Of a stretch of DNA of 41,407 bases, positions 18,302 to 28,622 are shown in pieces; the stretch's first letter is position 1, and the number at the start of each line of letters is the position of its first letter. A program made the translations under genes and the position numbers. The notes below the pieces were generated by a model, which saw only the letters and a program-made list of their open reading frames with translations, was not told the origin of the DNA and did not search any database. Origin of the DNA: Candidatus Pacebacteria bacterium CG_4_9_14_0_2_um_filter_40_15 (GTDB taxonomy: Bacteria; Patescibacteriota; Microgenomatia; UBA1400; PJMF01); assembly GCA_002788675.1 (NCBI GenBank), contig PFRS01000001.1, positions 298,706 through 340,112 on the forward strand. The letters are read 5' to 3'.

Positions 18302-20077
18302 ATGTTATTCTCAACCTTTTCCACTGCCCTTGAAGAACTCGAACAACTGTCATCTCGTCTTGATATGACTGAACGACTTGCGCAACTTTTTGTGCAATTG
18401 GATAGTTCTGAATTGGCACCGGCTTCGTACTTGATGCAGGGTAGTTTGGTGCCTCCCTACCTTTCACTTGAATTTCAACTCTCAACCAAAATGTTACTTC
18501 GAGCCATTGCCCGCGTGCCGAGTGATTTTGTAGTTGGTAGCTCTCTGTCTCTTTTTGGAGATGAAGATGGCAGTTCTGCTGAAATTGAAGTAAACAAACG
18601 CTACAAAAAAGTAGGGGATTTAGGACAAGTTGTTGCTGAATGGATGCAGGTGACAAACTCAGGCCTTACTATTTTAGAAGTACATGCTGCACTCGAAAAG
18701 ATTGCACGTTTTTCTGGGACAGGCTCGCAAGACACTAAGCTTTCAGCTGTAGTTGCACTCCTTAGCAGCGTTGACGGAGTTTCAGCAAAGTTTATTGTAA
18801 GAATTATTTTAGGAAAAGTCAGGCTTGGTTTTAGTGCAATGACAATGCTGGATGCACTTTCTTGGGCAGTTGTAGGAGATAAGTCACACCATAAGCTTTT
18901 GGAAGATGCCTATCAAAAAAGAGCAGACATTGGAGTACTTGCAGAAACGTATTTAGCAGACATCGTTGCAAGTAAGACTGATCCCGTAGCAGTGCTTGCG
19001 GCTTACTCTGTGAAGGTTGGTATTCCTGTGGTTCCGGCACTCTGTCATAGACTTAATTCATCACAAGAAATAATCGACAAAATGGGTGAGGTGATTGCCG
19101 AGCCTAAGTATGACGGCCTACGAGTTCAAATTCATTTTAAGAGAAGTGGTTTTCAAGATGGCACTACAGTCCGAGCGTACACAAGAAATTTAGATGATGT
19201 TACGCACATGTTTCCAGAACTTTCCGAACTTAAAAACAGCACAGATGAAGAAGCTTTAATTTTGGATTCTGAAGCGATTGGCTACAATCCTGAAACTAAT
19301 GAGCTCTTACCGTTCCAAGAAACTATGACCAGAAAACGTAAGCACGACATAGGTGCTGCCTCTGAAAAAGTGCCGATTAAGTTTTTTGTGTTTGATGTGC
19401 TGTTTCGGGTAAACATCGGTCTAATCGACAAAAAATTGCGAGAAAGAAAAGACGTATTAAAGGGTCTTTTTAAGAACAATCGAACATTTGAATTGGCTTC
19501 CTATATTATTACCAGTGATCCAGTATTGCTTCGTGAATACCACGAAGATCAGCTTTCCAAAGGACTTGAGGGGGCTGTCATAAAGAAGGTTGATTCCGAC
19601 TATCAAAGTGGCCGCAAAGGTTGGAAGTGGGTGAAGATAAAAGAAGAAGAAGGCACTTCGGGAAAACTCAAAGATACCTTAGATGTGGTAGTGATGGGGT
19701 ACTATGCTGGCCGCGGAAAGCGCTCTCAGTTTGGTATTGGTGCGCTGCTGGTTGGTGTCTTAGATGAAACTGAATCTGTTAAGACAATTGCTAAAATTGG
19801 CACTGGCCTTTCAGAAAAAAGATTGGTTGATCTTAAACAACGTTGTGATAGTTTTGCTGTAGAAAAGATGCCGAGCCAGTATGTGGTAGATGGTTCGCTA
19901 GCTCCCGACGTTTGGGTACACCCATCACTGGTTATTGAAATTGCAGCCGATGAGATAACTCGTTCACCTAATCATACTGCAGGAGTTGCGCTGCGATTCC
20001 CACGGCTTATGAGTATTCGAGAAGATAAAAATTGGACTGATGCGACGTCGATCGCAGAACTAGATTCATTACAATAA
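18302..20077 (+). CDS. lig: ATP-dependent DNA ligase (archaeal/eukaryal type)
   Basis: Motif I AEPKYDGLRVQIHF, ILDSEAIGYN, KFFVFDVLF, EGAVIKKVDSDYQSGRKGWKWVKIK, plus a full-length N-terminal DNA-binding region. Confidence 0.92.
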   Translation: MLFSTFSTALEELEQLSSRLDMTERLAQLFVQLDSSELAPASYLMQGSLVPPYLSLEFQLSTKMLLRAIARVPSDFVVGSSLSLFGDEDGSSAEIEVNKRYKKVGDLGQVVAEWMQVTNSGLTILEVHAALEKIARFSGTGSQDTKLSAVVALLSSVDGVSAKFIVRIILGKVRLGFSAMTMLDALSWAVVGDKSHHKLLEDAYQKRADIGVLAETYLADIVASKTDPVAVLAAYSVKVGIPVVPALCHRLNSSQEIIDKMGEVIAEPKYDGLRVQIHFKRSGFQDGTTVRAYTRNLDDVTHMFPELSELKNSTDEEALILDSEAIGYNPETNELLPFQETMTRKRKHDIGAASEKVPIKFFVFDVLFRVNIGLIDKKLRERKDVLKGLFKNNRTFELASYIITSDPVLLREYHEDQLSKGLEGAVIKKVDSDYQSGRKGWKWVKIKEEEGTSGKLKDTLDVVVMGYYAGRGKRSQFGIGALLVGVLDETESVKTIAKIGTGLSEKRLVDLKQRCDSFAVEKMPSQYVVDGSLAPDVWVHPSLVIEIAADEITRSPNHTAGVALRFPRLMSIREDKNWTDATSIAELDSLQ

Positions 20078-20099
20078 TTGGTAATTATGCTAGATACTC

Positions 20100-21308
20100 T
20101 TAACTTAAAAGGTGAGCAATAGCTTCACCAAGCCCACGAGAATTGAGTGCCATTGAGTTATGTGTGGTTGAGGAAAGCAAGGCAACGTTTGCTAGTGCCT
20201 CTTCTTCAGTCCAATTAAATTGCTCCTGCAATTCTTTTAGAGTGTAAATAACATCGTACTCTGGCATGATAGCTTTAATCTTTGGTTTTTTACCTTGAGC
20301 GTTTTCTTTTGAAAGTTCCTGAAGTCTTGTAAAGGCTCCACCTTTAAGAACTCTTTCATACAGCCCTGCAACACCAAGTCCGGCTTGTGCCATAGTATTG
20401 TACATGTCTGCAGACATACTGCTTTTGTATGCTTCTTCCATTTGTTTATTCAGAGCCTTACCTCTTCGTTTGAGTAATTGTTTGCAAATAGGCCAATTTT
20501 TTGCAGTAATTGCAGCTGAAAGTTGGACATCGATGGGGGCAACGCTGGCTTTAATCGCTTCTTGTTGCTCAGTTGGAAGTGTTACGAAATAACCTTCGTC
20601 CTTGTGAATTGTTTGAAAGGTTTGGATTGCATCATTTGCTCGTAAGTTCTTGTACTCTGTATTATCTGCCCACAATGCTGAAACTGTGGAGTCAAGAACG
20701 TCTTCATCAATTTCGGCTGGTGGTAGGTAGGCCAATGATTCAAGTCCTTGTCGGAAACTATTGAGTGGGCCAATGGGCATTTGGGCACGAGCAATTTCAA
20801 GGAAACGTAATAACCGCGGAGCGTGTTTAAACTTCTCAATCAAACCGTAGGGAGCCATTAAAATGATGGTAAGTTTATCTACGTTGTCTTCAAGATCAGG
20901 ATTTCCTGTTAAGTCTTCAAAGAGCCGATCAAGCTCTTGTGCTCCAAATGAGTGTGCCAAAATGACTACTTCTTGGTTATTTTTAAGTCGTTCAAGGATC
21001 TCTTTTGAATATTTTGTATATCTGTTTTCAGATGACTCAGGATTTGTATCAACTTTTTCTCCAGATGCAACGCTACTTAAATAAGTGATATCTGCAGCTT
21101 CTTTTTTTAGCGAATTTGGTGTGGTAGCGGACAGAGAAGATTCCGGCGGTGTGGCTGTAGGTACGAGCGAATCAAGTGCAGCCTGAATTTCAGGAACCAT
21201 TATGTCACCAGAATCAGTTGTACCTGATAAGCCAGATAAAAAATAAAAGTGAGGATTCTGTTTGTGCTCTTGTATTTCTGGTTGGAATGGTGGATATGAC
21301 TTTTCCAT
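20100..21308 (-). CDS. Hypothetical protein, possible alpha/beta-hydrolase-like fold
   Basis: 402 aa ORF; NNQEVVILAHSFGAQELDRL resembles a nucleophile elbow (xHSxG). Confidence 0.5.
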   Translation of the reverse strand: MEKSYPPFQPEIQEHKQNPHFYFLSGLSGTTDSGDIMVPEIQAALDSLVPTATPPESSLSATTPNSLKKEAADITYLSSVASGEKVDTNPESSENRYTKYSKEILERLKNNQEVVILAHSFGAQELDRLFEDLTGNPDLEDNVDKLTIILMAPYGLIEKFKHAPRLLRFLEIARAQMPIGPLNSFRQGLESLAYLPPAEIDEDVLDSTVSALWADNTEYKNLRANDAIQTFQTIHKDEGYFVTLPTEQQEAIKASVAPIDVQLSAAITAKNWPICKQLLKRRGKALNKQMEEAYKSSMSADMYNTMAQAGLGVAGLYERVLKGGAFTRLQELSKENAQGKKPKIKAIMPEYDVIYTLKELQEQFNWTEEEALANVALLSSTTHNSMALNSRGLGEAIAHLLS

Positions 21309-21358
21309 GAGAGTATTCTATGAGGAGATTATACCACTAAATGTTATAATCATTTCTA

Positions 21359-22468
21359 ATGCCAAACAAACAAAAAATTGCAATTTTTACTACACCCCAA
21401 GGTCATGCCAGCATTGCTGATGCTATTCAACAAAAAATTGAACGATTAGCAGGTTCAGACTACGAAGTTGTGCAGTATTTTTCAGATGCAATGCTCATGA
21501 AAGAGTACGCTATGGTGTATAAATTTGCACCATATATTTTTTCAATTCCTTATAATTTTACTAAGATTAATCAGGCGGCTACTGTCTCAAAGAAGATATT
21601 TCGCCATAAGTTTGTTGAACCATTGACTGAATTTATTGAGAAAGAAAAGCCTGATCTGTGTATAAATACTAACTTTATATATAATTCTTCTCTTGAAAAA
21701 ATTTGTTCTGAAAAGAATATTCCCTTTATCAATGTACTCGCGAATCCAGGTAACGTGCATCCACTCGAAGTTAGTACAGTTGCAAATTACAATCTTACTT
21801 TTGATACAGATACACAATTTAGCCTTGAAGATATGTATCCTGACTGCACTTTTTATACTACGGGGTGGTTTGTGCAGGATATTTTTGAATCTGAATATTC
21901 AGCAACAGCGATTCGAAAGCAGTATGCAATTGCTCCTGATACGTTCCATATGCTTATTGCATCTGGTTCGGAGGGCACAAACGCCATTTTAAAGATTCTG
22001 CCTTCACTACTGATAGTAAGTGAACCAATGGTGATTACGGTTGCTTGTGGCAAAAGCAAGTTACTTACAGATCAAGTTTCCATAACAGCAAAATTTGTGA
22101 GTACTATATCTCCTAATGTTGAAATTCGAGTCTTACCGTTTACTAAAAAAATGTATGAATACATGCAGGCATCTGATTTAGTGGTTGGTAAAGCAGGTCC
22201 CAATACGCTGTTTGAGACTGTTGCAACCCTAACACCTTTTTTTGCGATTACGCACGTGACTGGTCAAGAAGATGTTAATCTTGAAATTATAACTAATGAA
22301 AAACTAGGTTTTGTTGAAGAGTCCATTATGGGAGCGAGTAAGTTACTTGCCTCAATTATTTCAGACACTACATTATTAAATCCTTTTTCAAAATCAGTTG
22401 AAGCAATGGCTGAGCATAACAAGGAAAGTGGCAAGTTACTGATTAAAGTTATTCGGAAATTGATTTAA
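21359..22468 (+). CDS. GT28/MGDG-synthase-like glycosyltransferase
   Basis: MPNKQKIAIFTTPQGHASIADAIQQ N-terminus; C-terminal YMQASDLVVGKAGPNTLFETVATLTPFFAI as in GT-B UDP-sugar transferases. Confidence 0.7.
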   Translation: MPNKQKIAIFTTPQGHASIADAIQQKIERLAGSDYEVVQYFSDAMLMKEYAMVYKFAPYIFSIPYNFTKINQAATVSKKIFRHKFVEPLTEFIEKEKPDLCINTNFIYNSSLEKICSEKNIPFINVLANPGNVHPLEVSTVANYNLTFDTDTQFSLEDMYPDCTFYTTGWFVQDIFESEYSATAIRKQYAIAPDTFHMLIASGSEGTNAILKILPSLLIVSEPMVITVACGKSKLLTDQVSITAKFVSTISPNVEIRVLPFTKKMYEYMQASDLVVGKAGPNTLFETVATLTPFFAITHVTGQEDVNLEIITNEKLGFVEESIMGASKLLASIISDTTLLNPFSKSVEAMAEHNKESGKLLIKVIRKLI

Positions 22469-23309
22469 TTAGTTGCTTGAGTAGTTTAAAGGGAAGAATT
22501 TTTGTATTGAGTGAATACTTTTTCTCAAGTTTTTTCAAACCCTTAATGCTTTCTTTAGAATAGAGCGTTCCTCCAGACATTGGGTAGAGTTCTTTATCTT
22601 TGTTTACGTCCAAGTTTAGGAAGTAACTTAAGTATATTTTTACATTTATTTGTATAGTTTTTAATCTACCATTTTTTTCAATACGTCTGTAGGAATATAT
22701 GTACTGTGGATCTTTGAAACAAGTGAACTTATGTCCTGCTTGCACAATAGTATCAATAAAGGAGTGATCTTCAGAAAGCTTAAGTTTAGTATCAAAAGGA
22801 AATTTTTCTGCCAGTTCTTTTTTTACTCCAATTAACGAACCTGGTCCAGAGGGTTTAATATGTGTAAGGATTTCAAGGAGTACGTTTGTTAAAACTACCA
22901 TTGGCTTGTATGATAATGAGTAGCTTTCTGCATCTATAAATGTTGTGAAGATAGCAACATTTTTATCTTTCATTAAGTTGTACTTAATTCCCTCAAGAAA
23001 ATAACTCGGAATGCGATTATCAGCATCCATAAAGATAATCCAATCGCCAGAGGCTTCTGTAATACCCAGATTTCGTTGATAACCCACGTTTTTTTTAGGA
23101 CAGGTAATAGTTTTAATTTGAAGAGATTCAGCAAATGACTGTGCTTTTTCAACAGTTGTATCTATTGATTGAGCATCTATATGGAGAACCTCAAAATGAG
23201 TGAAACTCTGTTCTGCTAAATCAGACAAGAGCAGGGGTAAATACTTTTCTTCATTGAGTGAAGGAATAATAATGCTAAAAAATGGATTAACTTTTTTTTG
23301 ACTCTGCAT
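22449..23309 (-). CDS. Glycosyltransferase family 2
   Basis: FSIIIPSLNEEKYLPLLLSDLAEQSFTHFEVLHIDAQSID, GYQRNLGITEASGDWIIFMDADNRIP. Confidence 0.88.
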   Translation of the reverse strand: MQSQKKVNPFFSIIIPSLNEEKYLPLLLSDLAEQSFTHFEVLHIDAQSIDTTVEKAQSFAESLQIKTITCPKKNVGYQRNLGITEASGDWIIFMDADNRIPSYFLEGIKYNLMKDKNVAIFTTFIDAESYSLSYKPMVVLTNVLLEILTHIKPSGPGSLIGVKKELAEKFPFDTKLKLSEDHSFIDTIVQAGHKFTCFKDPQYIYSYRRIEKNGRLKTIQINVKIYLSYFLNLDVNKDKELYPMSGGTLYSKESIKGLKKLEKKYSLNTKILPFKLLKQLIKSISE

Positions 23310-23343
23310 AGGTTTTAGTATACATGACTGGTACAATAGTGGT

Positions 23344-23889
23344 ATGCAAATACTTGTTGGTCTGGGAAATCCAGGAAATGAATATCTCCGCACTCGACAT
23401 AATGCGGGTTTTATTGTTCTTGATCTTATTGCTCACGCTTTTGAGATGCCAAATTTTGCATACAAGAAAGACCTCTTTGCTGATATTTCGAAGAACTCAC
23501 ACTATTTGATGGTAAAACCTCAGACCTATATGAATGATTCTGGTAAAGCAGTGAGAGCTGTGCTCGATTTTTATAAAGATGCAGTTGATGCACCTCTGGT
23601 AGATAATTTATTGGTAGTGCATGACGACCTTGATATCCCTTTTGGTGAGTATAAGTTGCAACAGGCAAAACGGCCTAAAGTGCATAATGGGCTAACCTCA
23701 ATTCATGCCTATATTTCTGAAGAAAATTTTTGGTATTTAAGGATTGGTATTGATTCCCGTCAAGGTGACAGAACCATTCCTGGGAAAGCATATGTGTTAC
23801 AGTCGTTTTCACTTGAAGAAAAAGAGAAACTAGAGCGTGTCACTATACAAGAGATTGTCCCAGATATCATGGCTCGATTTACCAAGTAG
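23344..23889 (+). CDS. pth: Peptidyl-tRNA hydrolase
   Basis: MQILVGLGNPGNEYLRTRHNAGFIVLD, KPQTYMNDSGKAV, VVHDDLDIPFGEYKL, HNGLTSI. Confidence 0.92.
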   Translation: MQILVGLGNPGNEYLRTRHNAGFIVLDLIAHAFEMPNFAYKKDLFADISKNSHYLMVKPQTYMNDSGKAVRAVLDFYKDAVDAPLVDNLLVVHDDLDIPFGEYKLQQAKRPKVHNGLTSIHAYISEENFWYLRIGIDSRQGDRTIPGKAYVLQSFSLEEKEKLERVTIQEIVPDIMARFTK

Positions 23890-23908
23890 TATTTGATACC
23901 ATACAATT

Positions 23909-25150
23909 ATGCCCAGATATAGAGATCACCATCTCCATTTGCCTTTTATTCGTTTAGACTCTTCAAAGCGGCCTACTCTAAAATTTCTCTATGGCGTTCG
24001 AGTTGCTCGTGACTTAGTTAATAAGTTGGCTCTTTTTTTTATGCCAATTTATTTATTCCAATTTGGTCAAACAAGTGGCGTGTATGCATTTACAGGACTT
24101 TCTCACTTTCATCAAGGAATTATTGCTTTAGGTACATATTATGTGTTATACGGGCTAATTGCTTTATCTACCGCAATTCCTCTTGCGCAGCTGATTCGCA
24201 AAGTTGGTCACCAAAAAGTAATGATTTTATCTTATTTACTGAGGTTAATTGGATTACTCCTACTTTATGCAAGTAACATACATCCACTCTTTATTTTTGC
24301 GGCTGTAGTCTTTGAAGCTCTGCAGTCAAATCTATTCTGGCCGAGTTACTATACGGTGCTTTCACAAAATACTTTCAAGAATCATATGGGAAAGGATTTG
24401 GGAATTTTGCAATTCTTACTGCAACTAGTTGCCGTTGTTAGTCCAGCAATAAGTGGATTAGTTGCAGCTACAATTGGTTTGGAATCAATTTTCTTAATAG
24501 CATTAGTCGGTACCATGATTGGTTTAATTTTCACATTATTTATGGAGATAGAAAGTATTAAAGATACTGTTTCATTAAAAGAGTTTATGAGTTGGCTTAC
24601 AGAAGTTAGGTTTAGAAAGTTGACCGTGTCAATAATGGGACGGTATGTTAACGATGCCTCACTCTACGTTTGGCCACTGTATGTTTTTATTTTTCTTGGC
24701 TCAGTGGACAAGGTTGGCTATTTGTACACGATTTCACTCTTTATAGCAATGATTTTTACCTATTTTATTAGTGTGTATATTGATCATACTAAAAGTAGAA
24801 AGCCTTTCTTTTTGAGTGGTGGAGTGTTGACTATCCTTTGGTTGGCAAGGACTCAGGTGCTTTCAATAGTGAGCATTGCATTGATTGATGTAGTAGATAG
24901 ATTAACATCTAACTTTCACTGGCTTTTTTACGATATGGTATTGATACGAAGAAGTAAAGGCAGTAATGCTCTTTCATATTTTGTGTATAGAGAAATGATT
25001 CTTAATGCGACCGCAATGTTATTCTGGACAGTTTTCATGGGATTTTTTGTTTTTGATTATGGTTGGAACTCACTCTTCTTATTTGCTGCTGTTGGGGTAG
25101 GTCTTTCACTATTAGTGAAGGACAAAGAAAAAATATATGTCGAAAAATAA
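23909..25150 (+). CDS. MFS-type transporter
   Basis: About 12 hydrophobic segments over 413 aa; MFS-like arrangement. Confidence 0.75.
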   Translation: MPRYRDHHLHLPFIRLDSSKRPTLKFLYGVRVARDLVNKLALFFMPIYLFQFGQTSGVYAFTGLSHFHQGIIALGTYYVLYGLIALSTAIPLAQLIRKVGHQKVMILSYLLRLIGLLLLYASNIHPLFIFAAVVFEALQSNLFWPSYYTVLSQNTFKNHMGKDLGILQFLLQLVAVVSPAISGLVAATIGLESIFLIALVGTMIGLIFTLFMEIESIKDTVSLKEFMSWLTEVRFRKLTVSIMGRYVNDASLYVWPLYVFIFLGSVDKVGYLYTISLFIAMIFTYFISVYIDHTKSRKPFFLSGGVLTILWLARTQVLSIVSIALIDVVDRLTSNFHWLFYDMVLIRRSKGSNALSYFVYREMILNATAMLFWTVFMGFFVFDYGWNSLFLFAAVGVGLSLLVKDKEKIYVEK

Positions 25151-25427
25151 TAAAACAAGTTTTGCTGGCATTGGAGATCTTTTTGCTGCGTATGAAGTTA
25201 CAGAAAATAAATATATAAGCCAAGAATTTCAAGATTTTGGCTATCAACTAGCAGTCAAACTGAATGACTTAAAACATAAGTCACTCTATATGAAGATGGC
25301 AAAAGAGGTTGATCGAGCATTGCTTGAAAAGGCACTTAGTTTTGTATCTGATGCAGAGTCTGCGAAAAGTAAAGCCAGATTGTTTATGTGGAAAGTCAAA
25401 CAACTTAAACAAAATAAGAAGGTATAA
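25137..25427 (+). CDS. Small conserved-looking hypothetical protein
   Basis: 96 aa, overlaps the MFS stop, same direction; FQDFGYQLAVKLNDLKHKSLYMKMAKEVDRALLEKALSFVSDAE. Confidence 0.55.
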   Translation: MSKNNKTSFAGIGDLFAAYEVTENKYISQEFQDFGYQLAVKLNDLKHKSLYMKMAKEVDRALLEKALSFVSDAESAKSKARLFMWKVKQLKQNKKV

Positions 25428-25434
25428 TAACGCA

Positions 25435-26796
25435 ATGGAGTATGTAACTCAAACTGCACCAGTCGACAGAGAAGAAATACCTATGGAACAGTCCTTAAAG
25501 AAATCCCCATTTGCTACTTATTTTCTGATTGGGATACTTGCTGTTTTCGCAGTACTTTCTGGGTTTAATTTTTTCTTCAAACCTTTTAGCCAATATACTC
25601 CATTTTCTGAAACTGTTGTGACAGACGTGGCACAGGAACAATATGTTCCAGAAAAAATTGTCCCAATATCACAAACAGAACAGGTAGATGCAATCGTTTC
25701 AAAGTTGACTCCAGATCAAAAAATTGCCCAGTTAATTGCGCTGCCAATAGAGACTGAAGATTTCCTTGCCAGTATTTCTGCTCAGGCTCAAGCCCGTCAA
25801 GAGTTTGAGTCTAATCAAGATGCAGTTTCGAGTGCGTATGTGAGTTTTCTTGCCGGTGAACAACTGACCCAAGATGATATGGAACAATTTGTGCCACCAA
25901 CTGATTTATTCCTGAAAGAATGGGGATTTGTGACACTCTTTGGAGCAAACATCTCACGCACACAAGCAACTCAAGTTATTTCGTATGTTGATGAGAAATT
26001 AGCAACAGATACTCCAGTTTGGAGCATGGTCGATCACGAAGGTGGTACTGTTCAGCGTTTAAGTGGATCTAGTTTCACTGATCTACCCAGCTGGCAAGAA
26101 CAGTGCGATGGTGAACTCACCGATATGTTTGATCCCTGGAAAGCATCAGCTGCAGAATTAGCACAAGTTGGTATCGATGTGGTTCTTGCTCCGGTCATTG
26201 ATATTGCTACTAATCACCCGATACTTAAATCTCGAGTCTGTTCAAATGATCCAGAAAAAGTATTTACCTTTTCAAGTGCGCTTATTACTACCTATCAAGA
26301 AGCTGGAATTCTCCCTGTGTTAAAGCATTTTCCTGGTATTGGACGATCAAGAAAGGATCTCCACACAACATTTGATAAGGTGAGCGTTGATGAAGATTCA
26401 GTAAAACTCTATAAGTCATTACTTGAAGTCTATCCATACAGTGCCGTCATGACCAGTCATGTTGGCGTTGAAAATCAAGATGCAACAAAACCTTGTTCCC
26501 TTAGTAGTGATTGTGTGGGACAACTCAGCGAGGAGTTTCCCAATGTACTCCTTATTTCAGACGCTTTAGAAATGAAGTCAACTGGAGTTGATGACAAGTC
26601 AGTGTACTTAGAAGATGTAGCTTTGCAAGCAGCCAACGCAGGTAATGACGTCTTGTTATTTGGTTCAGGTGTATCACAGAGTGATCTCAAAATAGTGCAT
26701 GATCGTTTGCTGAGAGAATATAATAGCTCCTACGAGTTTCGAGAAATCGTAAATGCTCATGTGCGAAAAATTATTGAGTATAAAGTAGCTAAGTAA
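25435..26796 (+). CDS. Glycoside hydrolase family 3 N-terminal domain protein (NagZ-like), membrane-anchored
   Basis: LTPDQKIAQLIAL, WSMVDHEGGTVQRLSG, LKHFPGIGRSRKDLHTTF, VLLISDALEMKS; N-terminal TM. Confidence 0.88.
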   Translation: MEYVTQTAPVDREEIPMEQSLKKSPFATYFLIGILAVFAVLSGFNFFFKPFSQYTPFSETVVTDVAQEQYVPEKIVPISQTEQVDAIVSKLTPDQKIAQLIALPIETEDFLASISAQAQARQEFESNQDAVSSAYVSFLAGEQLTQDDMEQFVPPTDLFLKEWGFVTLFGANISRTQATQVISYVDEKLATDTPVWSMVDHEGGTVQRLSGSSFTDLPSWQEQCDGELTDMFDPWKASAAELAQVGIDVVLAPVIDIATNHPILKSRVCSNDPEKVFTFSSALITTYQEAGILPVLKHFPGIGRSRKDLHTTFDKVSVDEDSVKLYKSLLEVYPYSAVMTSHVGVENQDATKPCSLSSDCVGQLSEEFPNVLLISDALEMKSTGVDDKSVYLEDVALQAANAGNDVLLFGSGVSQSDLKIVHDRLLREYNSSYEFREIVNAHVRKIIEYKVAK

Positions 26797-26798
26797 GT

Positions 26799-27275
26799 AT
26801 GAAAAAAATAATGACCTATGGTCTGCAAGTACTTTTCACGGTGCTTTTTGGAGCTGCTTTTTATGTTACTGGTGGAGCTCAGTCAGTTTTACAGTCGCTA
26901 CTTTTTATTGGTGGTGGAGTATTAGCAACGGCGTTGCTGTATTTTGATGAAGCATTTTTTTCAAAAAAATATGCTGAGCAAGGTGTTGAAAATCAAGTAA
27001 TTATGACAAGGTCACTGCTCTTTGTGGCTGCGTTGATTCCTCTTGGTATTTTTGTGACTACTTCATCTGGTAGCTCATTGGGAATGGGGTTGGTCATACT
27101 TCTACTCACTGGAATTATCATCGAGATGATTCAAGTCCGCTCAGCAATAGATGTGTTTAATTTACGATTTGTATCACAGCTAAAGGAACCGTGGGGGCAG
27201 TCTTCGCTCTATAAGTATCTAGGTTTGTTAGTTTTTTTCTGGTTGTTTCTTTTGTTCAAAGTGTTTATTGTTTAA
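26799..27275 (+). CDS. Multi-TM membrane protein
   Basis: 158 aa with 4-5 hydrophobic segments, co-directional. Confidence 0.6.
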   Translation: MKKIMTYGLQVLFTVLFGAAFYVTGGAQSVLQSLLFIGGGVLATALLYFDEAFFSKKYAEQGVENQVIMTRSLLFVAALIPLGIFVTTSSGSSLGMGLVILLLTGIIIEMIQVRSAIDVFNLRFVSQLKEPWGQSSLYKYLGLLVFFWLFLLFKVFIV

Positions 27276-27289
27276 TATAAGATGATTAT

Positions 27290-28078
27290 ATGGTATCTCA
27301 GGTTTCTCTATTAGGGGTAACTCTTCATGCATACGGATTAATACTTGGTATTGCTCTATTGGTTGGGTTGCAGCTTTTTGAGCGTTTGCTCAATACCGTT
27401 TCTAAGAAACACACTGAGAATGAGCTCTATCTTTTCCTCTCGGTAGTTATTGTTGCCTCGATAGTTGGCGCCCGTCTTTGGCATGTTGCAACAGATTATT
27501 GGTTGTATGCTGATAACCTTTGGGAAACGCTCTCCATTTGGAATGGAGGGTTGAGTATTTTTGGAGGTCTTCTTGGAGGAGCTATTGCTAGCATGTTTGT
27601 TCGAAGACTGTGGCTTAAGAATGTGGGTGTATTGGTGTTACTTGATTGTGCCGCTCTGAGTATCTCATTTGGACAAAGTATTGGTAGATGGGCAAATTAT
27701 GTTAATCAAGAGTTGTACGGGTTACCCACGCAGTTACCATGGGGAATAACAATTGATGCAGCTCACCGTCTACCTGGATTTGAAGGTTCAACCACATTTC
27801 ATCCACTTTTTTTGTATGAATCACTCGCTTTGTTGTTATTTGGTGCTTGGCTGTGGGGTCGACAAAAGACTCATGCCATTGGTTCTGGATACTTTTTAAG
27901 AGGCTATGTCTTTTTTTATGCTCTTTTAAGATTACTTTTGGATTTTCTAAGAATTGGTGTGCCTCGAGGTTTTCTGATGCTGAGTGCAAACCAAGCTGTG
28001 TTGGTATGTGTCATACTGCTTATGGTCATTCTTCAAAATGTTGAGCGAACAAAGGTCCCAATACATGAAACAAAGTAA
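27290..28078 (+). CDS. lgt: Prolipoprotein diacylglyceryl transferase
   Basis: WNGGLSIFGGLLGGAIASMF, GQSIGRWANYVNQELYGLPTQLPWGI, FHPLFLYESL. Confidence 0.92.
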   Translation: MVSQVSLLGVTLHAYGLILGIALLVGLQLFERLLNTVSKKHTENELYLFLSVVIVASIVGARLWHVATDYWLYADNLWETLSIWNGGLSIFGGLLGGAIASMFVRRLWLKNVGVLVLLDCAALSISFGQSIGRWANYVNQELYGLPTQLPWGITIDAAHRLPGFEGSTTFHPLFLYESLALLLFGAWLWGRQKTHAIGSGYFLRGYVFFYALLRLLLDFLRIGVPRGFLMLSANQAVLVCVILLMVILQNVERTKVPIHETK

Positions 28079-28595
28079 TTATGCTCTTCAGCAAAAATTT
28101 GGATCGATCCTAGTAGTTGTAGGAGTGCTGGTAGTTATAGTAGTAGGGACGACGAGAGTAAAACATATGTCATTTTTAAATCAAGAAGGATCTATGGCAA
28201 CCCAAGATTCGTTAGTTCCAAAATTTCAAGATAGAGAACGAAGAACCATTACTGTAGGTGCACACACATTAGAAGTCGAAGTTGTGACGACAGCTGAAAG
28301 TACTGCCCAAGGACTCAGTGGTCGAGAAGCCATTGGAGCTGATGGGATGCTTTTTATTTTCCCTGGGAAGAGTGTTCGCAATTTTTGGATGCCACAGATG
28401 CAGTTTGATTTAGATCTGGTTTGGGTTGATGACACAGTAGTTACTGGAGTAACTAAGAATGTTCCTAAACCAGCGGCAGGACAAACTGCATTGCCAACAT
28501 ATGCCTCAAATAGGCCCGTAAACATTGTTTTAGAGTTACCAGCTGGAATGGCTGATGATCTATCAATTGAGCCTGGAACAGTGCTCATTTACTAA
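28065..28595 (+). CDS. DUF192 family protein with N-terminal TM/signal
   Basis: TAQGLSGREAIGADGMLFIFPGKSVRNFWMPQMQFDLDLVWVD...VLELPAG; ATG at 28065 overlaps the lgt end. Confidence 0.85.
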   Translation: MKQSNYALQQKFGSILVVVGVLVVIVVGTTRVKHMSFLNQEGSMATQDSLVPKFQDRERRTITVGAHTLEVEVVTTAESTAQGLSGREAIGADGMLFIFPGKSVRNFWMPQMQFDLDLVWVDDTVVTGVTKNVPKPAAGQTALPTYASNRPVNIVLELPAGMADDLSIEPGTVLIY

Positions 28596-28622
28596 TGTTT
28601 TTGATTCCCTGATAATGGTATT

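Noticed and set aside
26325-26385. GH3 motif KHFPGIG deviates from KHFPGHG, possible inactive enzyme
   Set aside because: The downstream DxH (KDLH) expected for the NagZ catalytic dyad and the DHEGG motif are retained, so the deviation alone is weak evidence.
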